Assembly (NCBI RefSeq): GCF_007164725.1
Contig: NZ_AP019697.1
Coordinates: 2,256,501-2,320,500, forward strand
Direction: 5' to 3'
DNA length: 64,000 bases
Origin: Dialister hominis
Lineage (GTDB): Bacteria; Bacillota; Negativicutes; Veillonellales; Dialisteraceae
Below are positions 16,535 to 25,007 of the stretch, one piece after another. Position 1 is the first letter of the stretch. Each line of letters opens with the position of its first letter. Below the pieces are notes generated by a model. That model did no database searches and was not told the origin of the DNA. It saw nothing but the letters and a program-made list of their open reading frames with translations. The position numbers and the translations under genes were made by a program.

Positions 16535-17887
16535 TCAGTAGTACCTCCGGACGGTGAAACGATACATTTTGACGGGCTCATCGGCTCCGATGCCTGCTTT
16601 CCGGCGGGCGATTTCGACCTGCTCACGGGGATCGGTGATGCCCGGCAGGTCGGGGAGGAGAAGGCCTCTTCGGAATCCTCTTTCGACGATGACGCCGTAG
16701 ATTTTCGGGTCAAGGTCGCCTTCCGAGGAAATGGGCTCTGGTGCGGAAAGGACGTCGACGGAAATGTCGAGGTCGTCCAGCTCGTAGGGATTGACGGGCG
16801 GGAACCGCGGGTCTTCACTCGCCGCGGCTTTTGCGTTATGGATGATTTCCTCAGCCGCCGAATTTCGGACGGGAAGGATCGTCCCGATGCAGCCACGGAG
16901 GGCGCCGAATTCGTGAAGGGACACGAAGACGCCGGCTCTTTCCTTGAGCTCTTCGGGAATGTCCGCTGGCGGTTTGGGAAGTTTTCCCGTCTTCAGGTAC
17001 TCGGCAATCGAGTCCCTGGCCAGACGCACGCGGATATCATGGGCTTCTTTTCGCCCATCGGCTTCCTCGGGCAGGCAGAGGCAGACGCCGTAGCCGACGC
17101 CGAAGGGGCCTTCGTGCGAGAGGACGGGGATGGACCATTCCTTGCCGGAGAGCGCGCCGAAGAGGAAATAGACCGAGGGCAGGCCGCACATGCCGATGCG
17201 TTCGATGAAATCATCGGTCATCGTGAGGAGCGGTTCCATCGTTTTCCCTTCGAGCGCCTTCATGACGCCCCGGTCGAAGACGATGCCGTCAGGGCTGTAG
17301 CCGTTCGGCGAATCCTTCGTCAGACGGTGGGAGAGGTCGCCGGATGCGACGATGGCAATGCGCCGGCCCAGCTTTTCAGCGCAGTTCGTGACGATTTCTC
17401 CAAGCACCTTGTTCATGTCGTAATTCGTAAAGCAGGGCGAGAAGAGAAGGACATTTCCTTTGAAAGCGGCTTCCTTCAGGAAGTACATCGGGACGAACAT
17501 GCCCCAGTCGATTTCAATCTTCCGTCCGAATTTCTTCGCTGCCGCCTCATCCATGCGGAAAAGCGGGATGACCGGCTCGGCTTCCTTCATGACCGCCTCG
17601 GCGAGCTCCTGGTCGACGGAAAATTCCATCGAAACCTCGGGGTGCCCAAAATACATGAGATCACCTGCGAGGTTTTCCTTGATGAAAATGGCAGGCCCGC
17701 TCGGCAGGCAAAGATTATGCGGAGACATGACGACGACCGTCTCCGGATCCGTCTCCATGATGAGCTTCATGGATTTCCGGACCGCGTCCATCGTCTGCTG
17801 GATTTTCTTCGTTTCCTTCCCGCCGATTTCGGGAACCATGATAGGCGGATGCGGAAAAAGCCCCGCAGCCGTCAAAAGTCCTTTCAT
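16535..17887 (-). CDS. Memo-AMMECR1 fusion protein (AmrB-AmrA)
   Basis: From the ATG at 17887 this is a 450-residue fusion. Residues about 1-265 are a Memo/class III extradiol-dioxygenase-like domain (FPHPPIMVPEIGG, VVMSPHN, SGDLSHRL, the His/Asp residues of the putative metal site). Residues about 275-450 are an AMMECR1 domain, with the defining GCIGT in LRGCIGTILPV. The longer frame to 18016 adds 43 poor residues; AAAGGAGG seven bases before 17887 decides the start. The protein is first in an operon with AmrS and a cupin. Fusion of the two partners supports their acting as one complex. Confidence 0.9.
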   Translation of the reverse strand: MKGLLTAAGLFPHPPIMVPEIGGKETKKIQQTMDAVRKSMKLIMETDPETVVVMSPHNLCLPSGPAIFIKENLAGDLMYFGHPEVSMEFSVDQELAEAVMKEAEPVIPLFRMDEAAAKKFGRKIEIDWGMFVPMYFLKEAAFKGNVLLFSPCFTNYDMNKVLGEIVTNCAEKLGRRIAIVASGDLSHRLTKDSPNGYSPDGIVFDRGVMKALEGKTMEPLLTMTDDFIERIGMCGLPSVYFLFGALSGKEWSIPVLSHEGPFGVGYGVCLCLPEEADGRKEAHDIRVRLARDSIAEYLKTGKLPKPPADIPEELKERAGVFVSLHEFGALRGCIGTILPVRNSAAEEIIHNAKAAASEDPRFPPVNPYELDDLDISVDVLSAPEPISSEGDLDPKIYGVIVERGFRRGLLLPDLPGITDPREQVEIARRKAGIGADEPVKMYRFTVRRYY

Positions 17888-17985
17888 ACGACGCCTCCTT
17901 TCGGGGAATAAGAATCTTTCTGTTTTCTTCAGTGTAGCCCTAATGATGGGAAAAATCAAAGGGGAGGGGTGCGGATTTCCTGCAC

Positions 17986-18020
17986 AAAAAAGGATGATCC
18001 TCTTTGTGAGAATCATCCTT
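17986..18020 (-). terminator. Terminator of minus-strand nitroreductase
   Basis: AAGGATGAT and ATCATCCTT form the stem; on the minus strand TTTTTTG follows. It lies 24 bases past the nitroreductase stop and just upstream of the Memo-AMMECR1 gene. Confidence 0.85.
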
Positions 18021-18043
18021 CATAGGAGTTCGGCTATCGGTAT

Positions 18044-18694
18044 TTATTCTGCTTCAGCGGCTTCCTGGACTTCGTCCTTCGGCTGCGGGTATTCGCCGCG
18101 GTATTCTACGACTTCAGCCAACGGCTTTCTTGGCATGGCTTTGATTTCCTTGTCCGTGTAACCAAGAGCGATAGCTGCGACCATTTCGCCGTCAGCGTGG
18201 AGCCATTCCTTCAGTTCGTCATACGCGAAGAAAATGTTGCAAGTCCAGAGACTTCCGATGTTTCTGGCAGTTGCTTCGAGGCACATATTCTGGATGGCTG
18301 CACTGATGGACTGGATATCAGCCAGTTCCATCATGTACTTGTCAGACGGGTAGGACTGACGATAGTCCATGCCCTTGGTATTCACTACGAATACAATGAC
18401 CGGTGCCTGTTCCAGGACGCGTGCTGTATAGATGGCAGAAGGAATGAATTTGTCATATCCCTTGCTGAAAATGGCAGTCTCATCGCCTTTACGGTTGCGC
18501 ATGATGCCCTTCTTCAGGCACTTCACCATAGCTTTTCTTTCTTCACCACGGATGATGATGAACTTCCATGGCTGTTCATTCTTTTCTGACGGAGCCCACG
18601 TAGCTGCTGTCAGAATCTCGTCAAGATCTTCCTGTGCGATAGGCTTCTGCAGGAAATGACGGGTACTCCTTCTTTTGTAAATTTCCTCAATCAC
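18044..18694 (-). CDS. Nitroreductase family protein (FMN-dependent)
   Basis: The 216-residue protein starts with IYKRRSTRHFLQKPI and has ATWAPSEKNEQPWKFIIIRG, the FMN-binding and substrate loop of small nitroreductases, then IGSLWTCNIFFAYDELKEWL and AIALGYTD near the C-terminus. Such flavoproteins reduce nitro compounds, quinones or other acceptors with NAD(P)H. It is transcribed away from a second nitroreductase at 18952, with about 260 bp between them. The two share the same architecture, so they look like diverged duplicates. Confidence 0.88.
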   Translation of the reverse strand: MIEEIYKRRSTRHFLQKPIAQEDLDEILTAATWAPSEKNEQPWKFIIIRGEERKAMVKCLKKGIMRNRKGDETAIFSKGYDKFIPSAIYTARVLEQAPVIVFVVNTKGMDYRQSYPSDKYMMELADIQSISAAIQNMCLEATARNIGSLWTCNIFFAYDELKEWLHADGEMVAAIALGYTDKEIKAMPRKPLAEVVEYRGEYPQPKDEVQEAAEAE

Positions 18695-18881
18695 TCTTAA
18701 AATCCTCTTCTATCGGAAAAATTCCGGACTCCTCCATTAAATACAATATAAGGATTATTATATGTGTTTTTTACAAGAAAATCAAGTCTTTAGACTAATA
18801 GTCAATAAGATAAAATTCCGCCGGTATCGGACCCGGCTTGGAAGGGGAGCAGGAAATGACAGAGACTTTGCATATCGGGTT

Positions 18882-18910
18882 TTTTCATTTTTACAATCCG
18901 GGTGTATAAT
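18882..18910 (+). promoter_or_regulatory. Sigma-A type promoter of the plus-strand nitroreductase
   Basis: TTTTCA at 18882-18887 and a perfect TATAAT at 18905-18910 are separated by 17 bases. Transcription would start near 18917, 35 bases before the gene. Confidence 0.65.
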
Positions 18911-18951
18911 TAGGAAATATGAACCCGAGTCAGATGAAAGGTGGAAATAGT

Positions 18952-19542
18952 ATGTACAACGTGATCTTCAAGAGAAGAAGTGTCAGATTCTTCAAGAGCA
19001 ACCCGATCTCCAAAGTAGATATGAGAGAAATCCTCCGCGCAGGCATGTGGGCACCGTCCGCAAAGAACCGCCAGCCATGGAAATTCGTCGTCGTCAGAGG
19101 CAAGAGCAAGGATGAAATGCTCGCCCTCATGGAAAAAGGCATCGAACGCTCCGAAAAAGGCGAAGGCGTCCTCGCAGGAAGTTCGGACCTCTACACCAAC
19201 GCACGCTTCACCCTCAAATGCATGAAAGAAGCATACAATATCGTATTCATCGTCAACCCGAACGGCCGCGACATCGAAGAAGAATGGACACCGGCAGACA
19301 AGATCCATGAACTGAGCGACGTCCAGGCCATCGGCGCAGCAGCCCAGAACATGGCACTCCAGGCCACCTCCATGGGCATCGGCAGCCTCTGGATCGGAAA
19401 CATCTTCTTTGCCTACGAAGAACTCACCGAATGGCTCGGCAAAGGACAGATGGTCCTCGCCATGGCATTCGGCTACCCGAACCACAACCCCTGCCCGCTC
19501 GCCAGAAAGAGCGAAGACGAAGTCATCGAAGTTAGAGACTAA
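18952..19542 (+). CDS. Nitroreductase family protein (FMN-dependent)
   Basis: From the ATG at 18952 the protein has 196 residues; a longer frame from 18919 adds 11, but AAAGGTGG eight bases before 18952 favours the shorter start. It shows IFKRRSVRFFKSNPI, GMWAPSAKNRQPWKFVVVRG for FMN binding, and IGSLWIGNIFFAYEELTEWL with AMAFGYPN near the end. It mirrors the divergent neighbour at 18044-18694 closely in motif order. Its codon use is strongly biased to C-ending codons, suggesting high expression. A terminator follows. Confidence 0.88.
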   Translation: MYNVIFKRRSVRFFKSNPISKVDMREILRAGMWAPSAKNRQPWKFVVVRGKSKDEMLALMEKGIERSEKGEGVLAGSSDLYTNARFTLKCMKEAYNIVFIVNPNGRDIEEEWTPADKIHELSDVQAIGAAAQNMALQATSMGIGSLWIGNIFFAYEELTEWLGKGQMVLAMAFGYPNHNPCPLARKSEDEVIEVRD

Positions 19543-19564
19543 AAGAGACTACTATATAATGTAT

Positions 19565-19609
19565 AAAAAAGGACTGCGGCAAATGCGATCATTTGTTACA
19601 GTCCTTTTT
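19565..19609 (+). terminator. Terminator of nitroreductase gene
   Basis: AAAAAAGGACTG and CAGTCCTTTTT form the outer stem, with a second inner pairing GCAAATG/CATTTGT. Confidence 0.85.
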
Positions 19610-19633
19610 GCGTGGGAGGGCATATTCCTCGAG

Positions 19634-19751
19634 CGCCGCTAAACTCGCCTTTCCAGACGGGGAAGTACGCCCTTGACCTTGCTCTGGAAGAGAAGGTGCG
19701 CCGGATACCAGTTGACATCAGCGGTAACAACACAAATGTTTCATAAGTTGG
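19634..19751 (+). repeat. Dispersed repeat interrupted by ISL3 element
   Basis: It joins the CCAGACGGGGAAGTACGCCC unit seen at 12990 to the GACATCAGCGGTAACAACAC unit seen at 14967. The repeat stops at CATAAGTTGG, exactly where the ISL3 inverted repeat begins. Confidence 0.75.
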
Positions 19752-21212
19752 TTCTTCACGCTTTTTTGTGGGATAAAAATAATAACATATAAGATTGGCA
19801 TTGAAAAAGAGCATTATCTACTCCAAAATGTAAGTTGCCTAAAACTACGCACGGAGGTCGAATAATGCTCTTTTATTACCATAATGAAATCACTTTTAAT
19901 TGTCAATATTATCGCACAGAAAATATCACTAACCATCCAAATCCTCATTGCCATACCCGAGTTACCAGTCTACGGACTGCCAGAGATTTTTCCTGTCCGC
20001 ACTGTCACTCCCGTATGTATAGTTATGGGGCTTTTTCTGTACTCATCAAGGATTTTCCAGATTTTCCTAAGCAAAAGAAGTATATAGAGTTCTCGGGGCA
20101 CAGATTCCGCTGCACATCCTGCGGGGAGACCATAACGGAAGATATCCCCTGCCAATGCCCTTTCACACGCGTTACTTGGGATATGGCCTTGTGGATTATC
20201 CATCTGCTTAAGTGTCATACATCCATTTCTGCCATTTCGGCCATGCTCTCTGTACATTGGAGTGCCATACAGAAAATACAAAAGCATATCATGGATAAGG
20301 CGTTGGCTGCCTTTGAAACCTGCCTGAAGAAAAGTAACTATCGCCCACGGTATCTGGCCGTAGATGAGTTCGCTATCCATAAGGGCCATCGCTATGCCAC
20401 CTGCGTTATGGATTTGGAAACGGGATTCATCTTGTGGGCCGGCCTGGGCCGCTCCATGGCAGATTTTGAGCACTTTTTTAAGAGCATTGGCCTTTCGCTT
20501 CTTTCCAGGCTAAAAGCGGTGGCCATGGATATGAACGCATCCTTTAACAGGCTGTTTCAGAAATATTGTCCGAAGGCCCCCATCGTTTATGACCGGTACC
20601 ATATGCAGGCACAGTTTGGGCGTGATGTTATGGGAGCCGTGCGCCTGGAGGAAGCACAAAAGCATAGGCAGGAAGCAGAAGCATTAAAGAAATATACGAA
20701 AGAAACTAATAATCCAGAGCTCCAGAAGATGGCCAGGGAAAAGAGCCATGAAGAAAGGAAGCTTTATACCGAATTAAAGAAATCCCAATGGATACTGTTA
20801 AAGAAGGACGACCACCTGAATGAAAGGCAGAAAACTCATCTGTTGGATATCCTGAGCGAGCATAGGGATTTGGCGATTTGTTATGCCATGAAGCAGGAGA
20901 TGACTCGTCTGTTCACATTGACTGACTATGAAGAAGCTCTCGCCGGATGGACAAAATGGATTCAGGCTGGACTGGAGAGCGGGATTCCTGCCCTGGTAAA
21001 GTTTGCCCGGCAAAAGCAGAAGCGAATCAAGGGACTGGCTGCTCATGCCCTGTATCCTATCAATACGGGGAAGCTTGAAGGATTCAATAATAAGATCAAG
21101 GTACTAAAAAGAATCGGATATGGGTACCGAAACATGGATTATTTCTTTAACCTTATCCGATTCCATTCTTTACCTAAAAATTATTCATCCCCCAAATTTC
21201 CGTGAAGAGCCC
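19750..21212 (+). mobile_element. ISL3-family insertion sequence
   Basis: The left end GGTTCTTCACG (19750-19760) and the right end CGTGAAGAGCC (21201-21211) are inverted repeats matching at 10 of 11 bases. A full ISL3 transposase gene lies between, its TGA stop inside the right repeat. No 8-bp target duplication could be seen: the flanks differ (cataagtt and cttttttt), so one side may have been altered after insertion. Confidence 0.85.
19865..21205 (+). CDS. ISL3-family transposase
   Basis: From the ATG at 19865 (GGAGG eight bases upstream) the protein has 446 residues. The N-terminal zinc-finger region has two CxxC pairs, CPHC near residue 45 and CTSC near 78. The DDE domain includes YLAVDEFAIHKGHRYATCVMDLE (first Asp), VAMDMNASF (second Asp) and the GKLEGFNNKIKVLKRIGYGYRN end with the catalytic Glu. 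These are the landmarks of the DDE_Tnp_ISL3 family. The gene is complete, so the element may still move. Confidence 0.93.
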   Translation: MLFYYHNEITFNCQYYRTENITNHPNPHCHTRVTSLRTARDFSCPHCHSRMYSYGAFSVLIKDFPDFPKQKKYIEFSGHRFRCTSCGETITEDIPCQCPFTRVTWDMALWIIHLLKCHTSISAISAMLSVHWSAIQKIQKHIMDKALAAFETCLKKSNYRPRYLAVDEFAIHKGHRYATCVMDLETGFILWAGLGRSMADFEHFFKSIGLSLLSRLKAVAMDMNASFNRLFQKYCPKAPIVYDRYHMQAQFGRDVMGAVRLEEAQKHRQEAEALKKYTKETNNPELQKMAREKSHEERKLYTELKKSQWILLKKDDHLNERQKTHLLDILSEHRDLAICYAMKQEMTRLFTLTDYEEALAGWTKWIQAGLESGIPALVKFARQKQKRIKGLAAHALYPINTGKLEGFNNKIKVLKRIGYGYRNMDYFFNLIRFHSLPKNYSSPKFP

Positions 21213-21292
21213 TTTTTTTTCATTCCTCTGCTTTTAATCCCCTTTCTTTCCTCTCATCCATAAATCTAATCCTATAAATAATATAAATGGTG

Positions 21293-21298
21293 TATAAT
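21293..21298 (+). promoter_or_regulatory. Probable -10 box of first autotransporter gene
   Basis: A perfect TATAAT lies 157 bases before the gene and follows an AT-rich run; no clear -35 box is seen. The leader between it and the start is GC-rich and could fold (CCTTTCC/GGGAAGG). Confidence 0.45.
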
Positions 21299-21454
21299 GA
21301 GTAATAGAGACGATTGCCGATGAAGACGTAAGGCTTCCTTTCCTGTGCCGGGAAGTGCGGGAAGGGAACCGGGCTCTGGGGAAGAGGACCTGTCTTTTGA
21401 CGGCGGTTTATCTGTAGAATATTATTTCCAGTAATTCGAGGGAAGGAGACTTAT

Positions 21455-24400
21455 ATGAAAAAGAATTACAAACTTTTGGCGACCCTTGTATTGTCCGGTC
21501 TGGCGGGGGCCGCTTTTGGCGTGCTTCCAGCAGAGGCTGCCGTGACGGTCGGACCTGTGGACGGCACAGAGAAGCCTTTGACAAATACGGAGTTTACAAG
21601 TCTGTACGGAAATACGTACACGGGTTCTACCAGCGGCAATACCGTTTCCATCAGCGGAGAAGGGACTGTCACCCTTAATACATTAGCCGGCGCTTATACG
21701 TTAGAGAGCGGAGATGCATCGAACAACAAGCTTTCCGTAACGGATGGAGCATCTGTCAGCTTTAGCAATGCCACGGACAATTGGATCGCAGGCGGCAGGT
21801 CTATGAAGGGCGCTGCCTCGGGCAACCAGGTCACGCTGTCAGGGGTTTCTCTGAATTTGCCTGACGCCACCCCAAGCAGCTTGAAAATTGCAGGCGGGGA
21901 AACCGAGTCCGGCAATGCTGATGGCAATACGGTCACACTGGATACGATCACTTCCTCTGGCATCGTCTACGGCGGCCGTGTAGGGAATGGCAATAACGTT
22001 GTTGCAACTGTGAATATGAGCGTTCTGCCTGTCTCTGCAGAGGAAAGCACGGAAACGGATACCAGTACAGAAGCAGATCCCATATCCACCAGTGCCAGCA
22101 GCAACTCGGTAACGATTACGGGCAGCCAGGTCGAGGGTGTGTACGGCGGCTATATGCAATACTATGGCGATACTTCTGCTGAGGCTGATGCTGTTGCCGG
22201 GGTCAATCATAATACGGTCACGTTAACGAATACGTCCGCTTCCGGTACCAGTGTCTATGGCGGCTATGTGTTGAGCTCTGGTAGTGCACCGGCCCTTAAT
22301 GCCAGCAGCAATACCGTGGAGATTTCCAATACTGCGGAGAAGGAGTATGGCGTCTCTACTGTTACGGGCGGTTATACGGGGTACGGCGATGCCAATGACA
22401 ATACGGTGAAAATCACGGGGACAAAGGTTACAGACGATGATGAAATCTACCTGACCTCTGTGAGCAGCGATATTACCGGCGGGGAAACCGAGTCCGGCAA
22501 TGCTGATGGCAATACGGTCACACTGGATACGATCGCTTCCTCTGGCATCGTCTACGGCGGCCGTGCAGGGAATGGCAATAACGTTGCTGAAGCTGTGCTT
22601 ATGAGCGTTCTGGCTGTCTCTACAGAGGAAAGCACGGGAACGGATACCAGTACAGAAGCAGATCCCATATCCACCAGTGCCAGCAGCAACTCGGTAACGA
22701 TTACGGGCAGCCAGGTCAAGGGTGTGTACGGCGGCGTGGGCCAGATCGGCTCGGCCAAGGGAAATATCGTCACCATTACGGACAGCAGCGTGGAAATGGA
22801 AGCAGTCGGCGGAGAGACGGGTTACATGGTGGGCTGGATTACGCAGCCCGGGCAGCTGAAAGATGCTGAAAACAACCAGGTCATTGTCAATGGATCAAGC
22901 ACCATCGGCACCGTCGTCGGCGGCGAAGCGGCAGCAGCGAATACTTCTGATGAAAAAAATGGCGAAGTGCAGACAAGCGGCAAATCTTCCGGCAACACCG
23001 TCACCATCAATGACGGCACTGTAAAGAACAGCGTCCTTGGCGGCCACTCGGCCATGTCAGATGCCATAGGAAATACCGTCAACATCGCAGGCGGCATTAT
23101 CGGCACGGAATCATCAGGCACTGGTGAAGCCGATGACAACGCCATCGCCGGCGGTTTTGCCGAAGAAGGACAGGCGAACAATAACACCGTCAACATCACA
23201 GGCGGCACCCTGGGCGCCATGATGAGCCTCTACGGCGGTTACAGCGAAAAAGGAAGCAGCGGCAACACGCTGAACCTTCATACGAAAGGAAATACCGTGA
23301 AGAATCTCGGCTATTTCCAGAACCTGAACTTCTACGTCCCGGAAGGAACAGCGGCAGGAGAAACGATGGTGACCGTCACAGGAAACGCCGACGTTTCCAA
23401 AGCAGTCATCCAGGCGGGAATTGAGAAAACGACGAAACTCGCGCCCGGACAGGCCATCAACCTCATCTATGATGCAGGCGGCATCAAGACAGACGGCACA
23501 TCATACAGCATGATGAGCGGCAAAGACATCGTCAGCGACGCCGGCTTCGTCGACCGCAAGGCAGCCGTCAAAAAACAGGACGACAACACCATCGTCGTCT
23601 ATGTCCCGAAAGACGAAAAAGGCACCATCCATCCGGACACCAAGATCATTCCGGAAGACCGTGAGAACGGGATCAATACCATCAAGAACGCAGGCGATCT
23701 CGTTTCCAATGCAGCAGAAGGCGCATGGAAAGAAGACCATGACGTCGATGCGAAATTCGTGCCCTATGCCATCGTAGGCGGCTACGACCTCCACTACAAC
23801 ACGGGCTCTTACATCGACAGCAATGGCATGGCCGCCAACGTCGGCCTCATCCGGAGAATCCGCCGCGATGGAGCCATCGACACCGTCATGCCGTTCCTCG
23901 AATACGGCAGGAGCAACTACGCCAGCTTCCTTGACGACGGAGCCAGAGGCGACGGCCGCCAGCACTACACCGGCGGAGGCGTCCTCCTGAGACGCGACCT
24001 CGATGACGGCAAGTACTACGAAGGCGCTATCAGAGCCGGCCGCCTCAAAGGCGACTTCCACGGTATCATCGACAGCACCGCCCTCCGCTACGACAGCAGC
24101 GCGCCGTACGTCGCAGCCCAGGCAGGCGCAGGCAAAATCTACGCCAAAGACAGAGACACCTATGACCTCTACGGCAAATTCTTCTGGACTCACCTCGGAA
24201 GCGATACCGCCACCATCAGAAACAGCCGCGGCGAAGCGAAGTACGAATTCGACGACATCAACTCCTACCGGACAAGACTGGGCATGAGATGGACCAGAAA
24301 CTTCGACAAAGTCCGCTCCCTCTACGCAGGCATCGGCTGGGACTATGAATTTGACAGCAAAGCAAGAGCTTTCTATGATGCCTACAGAACCGACACCCCG

Positions 24401-24550
24401 ACTGTCAAAGGATCCAGCGAATTCCTCGAACTCGGCTGGAAGAGCAAAGTCACCAGCGACCACCCCTGGGGCGTAGACCTCAAAGCCACAGGCTGGACCG
24501 GAAAGCAGGAAGGCGGCACACTCTTCGCGACAGTTAGCAGAAGCTTTTAA
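21455..24550 (+). CDS. Autotransporter adhesin with C-terminal beta-barrel
   Basis: The 1,031-residue protein has a signal peptide (MKKNYKLLATLVLSGLAG, cleavage probably after AEA near residue 29) and a passenger of short repeated units of the form GGxxxxGxAxxNTVTI that should fold as a beta-helix. A segment of about 85 residues is duplicated: GGETESGNADGNTVTLDTI through TGSQVxGVYGG occurs at about residues 147-231 and again at 342-427. The last 260 or so residues form an outer-membrane beta-barrel that ends in Phe, as required for insertion. It is probably surface-exposed and used for attachment. GGAAGGAG precedes the start, and a terminator follows. Confidence 0.9.
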   Translation: MKKNYKLLATLVLSGLAGAAFGVLPAEAAVTVGPVDGTEKPLTNTEFTSLYGNTYTGSTSGNTVSISGEGTVTLNTLAGAYTLESGDASNNKLSVTDGASVSFSNATDNWIAGGRSMKGAASGNQVTLSGVSLNLPDATPSSLKIAGGETESGNADGNTVTLDTITSSGIVYGGRVGNGNNVVATVNMSVLPVSAEESTETDTSTEADPISTSASSNSVTITGSQVEGVYGGYMQYYGDTSAEADAVAGVNHNTVTLTNTSASGTSVYGGYVLSSGSAPALNASSNTVEISNTAEKEYGVSTVTGGYTGYGDANDNTVKITGTKVTDDDEIYLTSVSSDITGGETESGNADGNTVTLDTIASSGIVYGGRAGNGNNVAEAVLMSVLAVSTEESTGTDTSTEADPISTSASSNSVTITGSQVKGVYGGVGQIGSAKGNIVTITDSSVEMEAVGGETGYMVGWITQPGQLKDAENNQVIVNGSSTIGTVVGGEAAAANTSDEKNGEVQTSGKSSGNTVTINDGTVKNSVLGGHSAMSDAIGNTVNIAGGIIGTESSGTGEADDNAIAGGFAEEGQANNNTVNITGGTLGAMMSLYGGYSEKGSSGNTLNLHTKGNTVKNLGYFQNLNFYVPEGTAAGETMVTVTGNADVSKAVIQAGIEKTTKLAPGQAINLIYDAGGIKTDGTSYSMMSGKDIVSDAGFVDRKAAVKKQDDNTIVVYVPKDEKGTIHPDTKIIPEDRENGINTIKNAGDLVSNAAEGAWKEDHDVDAKFVPYAIVGGYDLHYNTGSYIDSNGMAANVGLIRRIRRDGAIDTVMPFLEYGRSNYASFLDDGARGDGRQHYTGGGVLLRRDLDDGKYYEGAIRAGRLKGDFHGIIDSTALRYDSSAPYVAAQAGAGKIYAKDRDTYDLYGKFFWTHLGSDTATIRNSRGEAKYEFDDINSYRTRLGMRWTRNFDKVRSLYAGIGWDYEFDSKARAFYDAYRTDTPTVKGSSEFLELGWKSKVTSDHPWGVDLKATGWTGKQEGGTLFATVSRSF
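21893..22147 (+). repeat. Intragenic direct repeat, copy 1 (about 255 bp)
   Basis: It matches 22478-22732 with scattered substitutions; both copies lie in frame in the autotransporter passenger. Confidence 0.85.
22478..22732 (+). repeat. Intragenic direct repeat, copy 2 (about 255 bp)
   Basis: Second copy of 21893-22147, starting 585 bp downstream and keeping the reading frame. It could recombine with copy 1 to delete 195 residues. Confidence 0.85.
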
Positions 24551-24570
24551 ATGAATTAACGCGTTTTACG

Positions 24571-24605
24571 AAAAAGGACCCGTTCTATGTGAATGAGTCC
24601 TTTTT
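24571..24605 (+). terminator. Terminator of first autotransporter gene
   Basis: AAAAAGGAC and GTCCTTTTT form the stem around a 17-base loop. Confidence 0.8.
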
Positions 24606-24619
24606 CCGTGTCTGCTTTC

Positions 24620-24720
24620 TCGAGCAAAGCGAGGCTTAGCTGTCCCCGTTAGGGGAAAGTGGCGCGCATGCGCTGAAAGGGGTTCATCTCCCCGGACATA
24701 GTCCGGTTGTCTGGTTTTAT
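24620..24720 (+). repeat. Dispersed repeat (TGTCCCCGTTAGGGG family), plus orientation
   Basis: AGCTGTCCCCGTTAGGGGAA, GTGGCGCGCATGCGC and GAAAGGGGTTCAT appear in order, followed by a CCGGACATAGTCCGG palindrome and TGTCTGGTTTT. Related copies occur near 32040 (inverted), 48010 and 60480. Confidence 0.8.
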
Positions 24721-24806
24721 CTTCTTCCGCTCAAATCTATCTTTCCGGAATTTATAACAAAACTATAAATAACTACACAAAAATGTTGTAAAATATAAAT
24801 AATAAC

Positions 24807-24822
24807 GGAATTATATAATTCC
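24807..24822. promoter_or_regulatory. 16-bp perfect palindrome upstream of giant adhesin
   Basis: GGAATTATATAATTCC is its own reverse complement and lies in the AT-rich promoter region 185 bases before the second autotransporter gene. It could be an operator, or overlap a -10 box (TATAAT is inside it). No factor can be named. Confidence 0.4.
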
Positions 24823-25007
24823 ATTCTTTATATAAAAAATAAGAAGAAGTATCCGGCGTATGAGAGGGATGCTTTAAGGAAAGGAGGCGCGGTTCCGCAA
24901 GGGTGCTGCTGCGGCAGGATCCACTCAGAAGATTCTGGGAGAGCGAGTTTGCGGATGGTGGTGGAAGGCCATCCCCGCTTGCGGTTTATAAAAGGGGAGG
25001 AATATTA

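Noticed and set aside
23501-24463. Long minus-strand frame inside the autotransporter barrel
   Set aside because: Shadow of a high-GC, biased coding strand; Val/Ala/Asp-rich without any motif.
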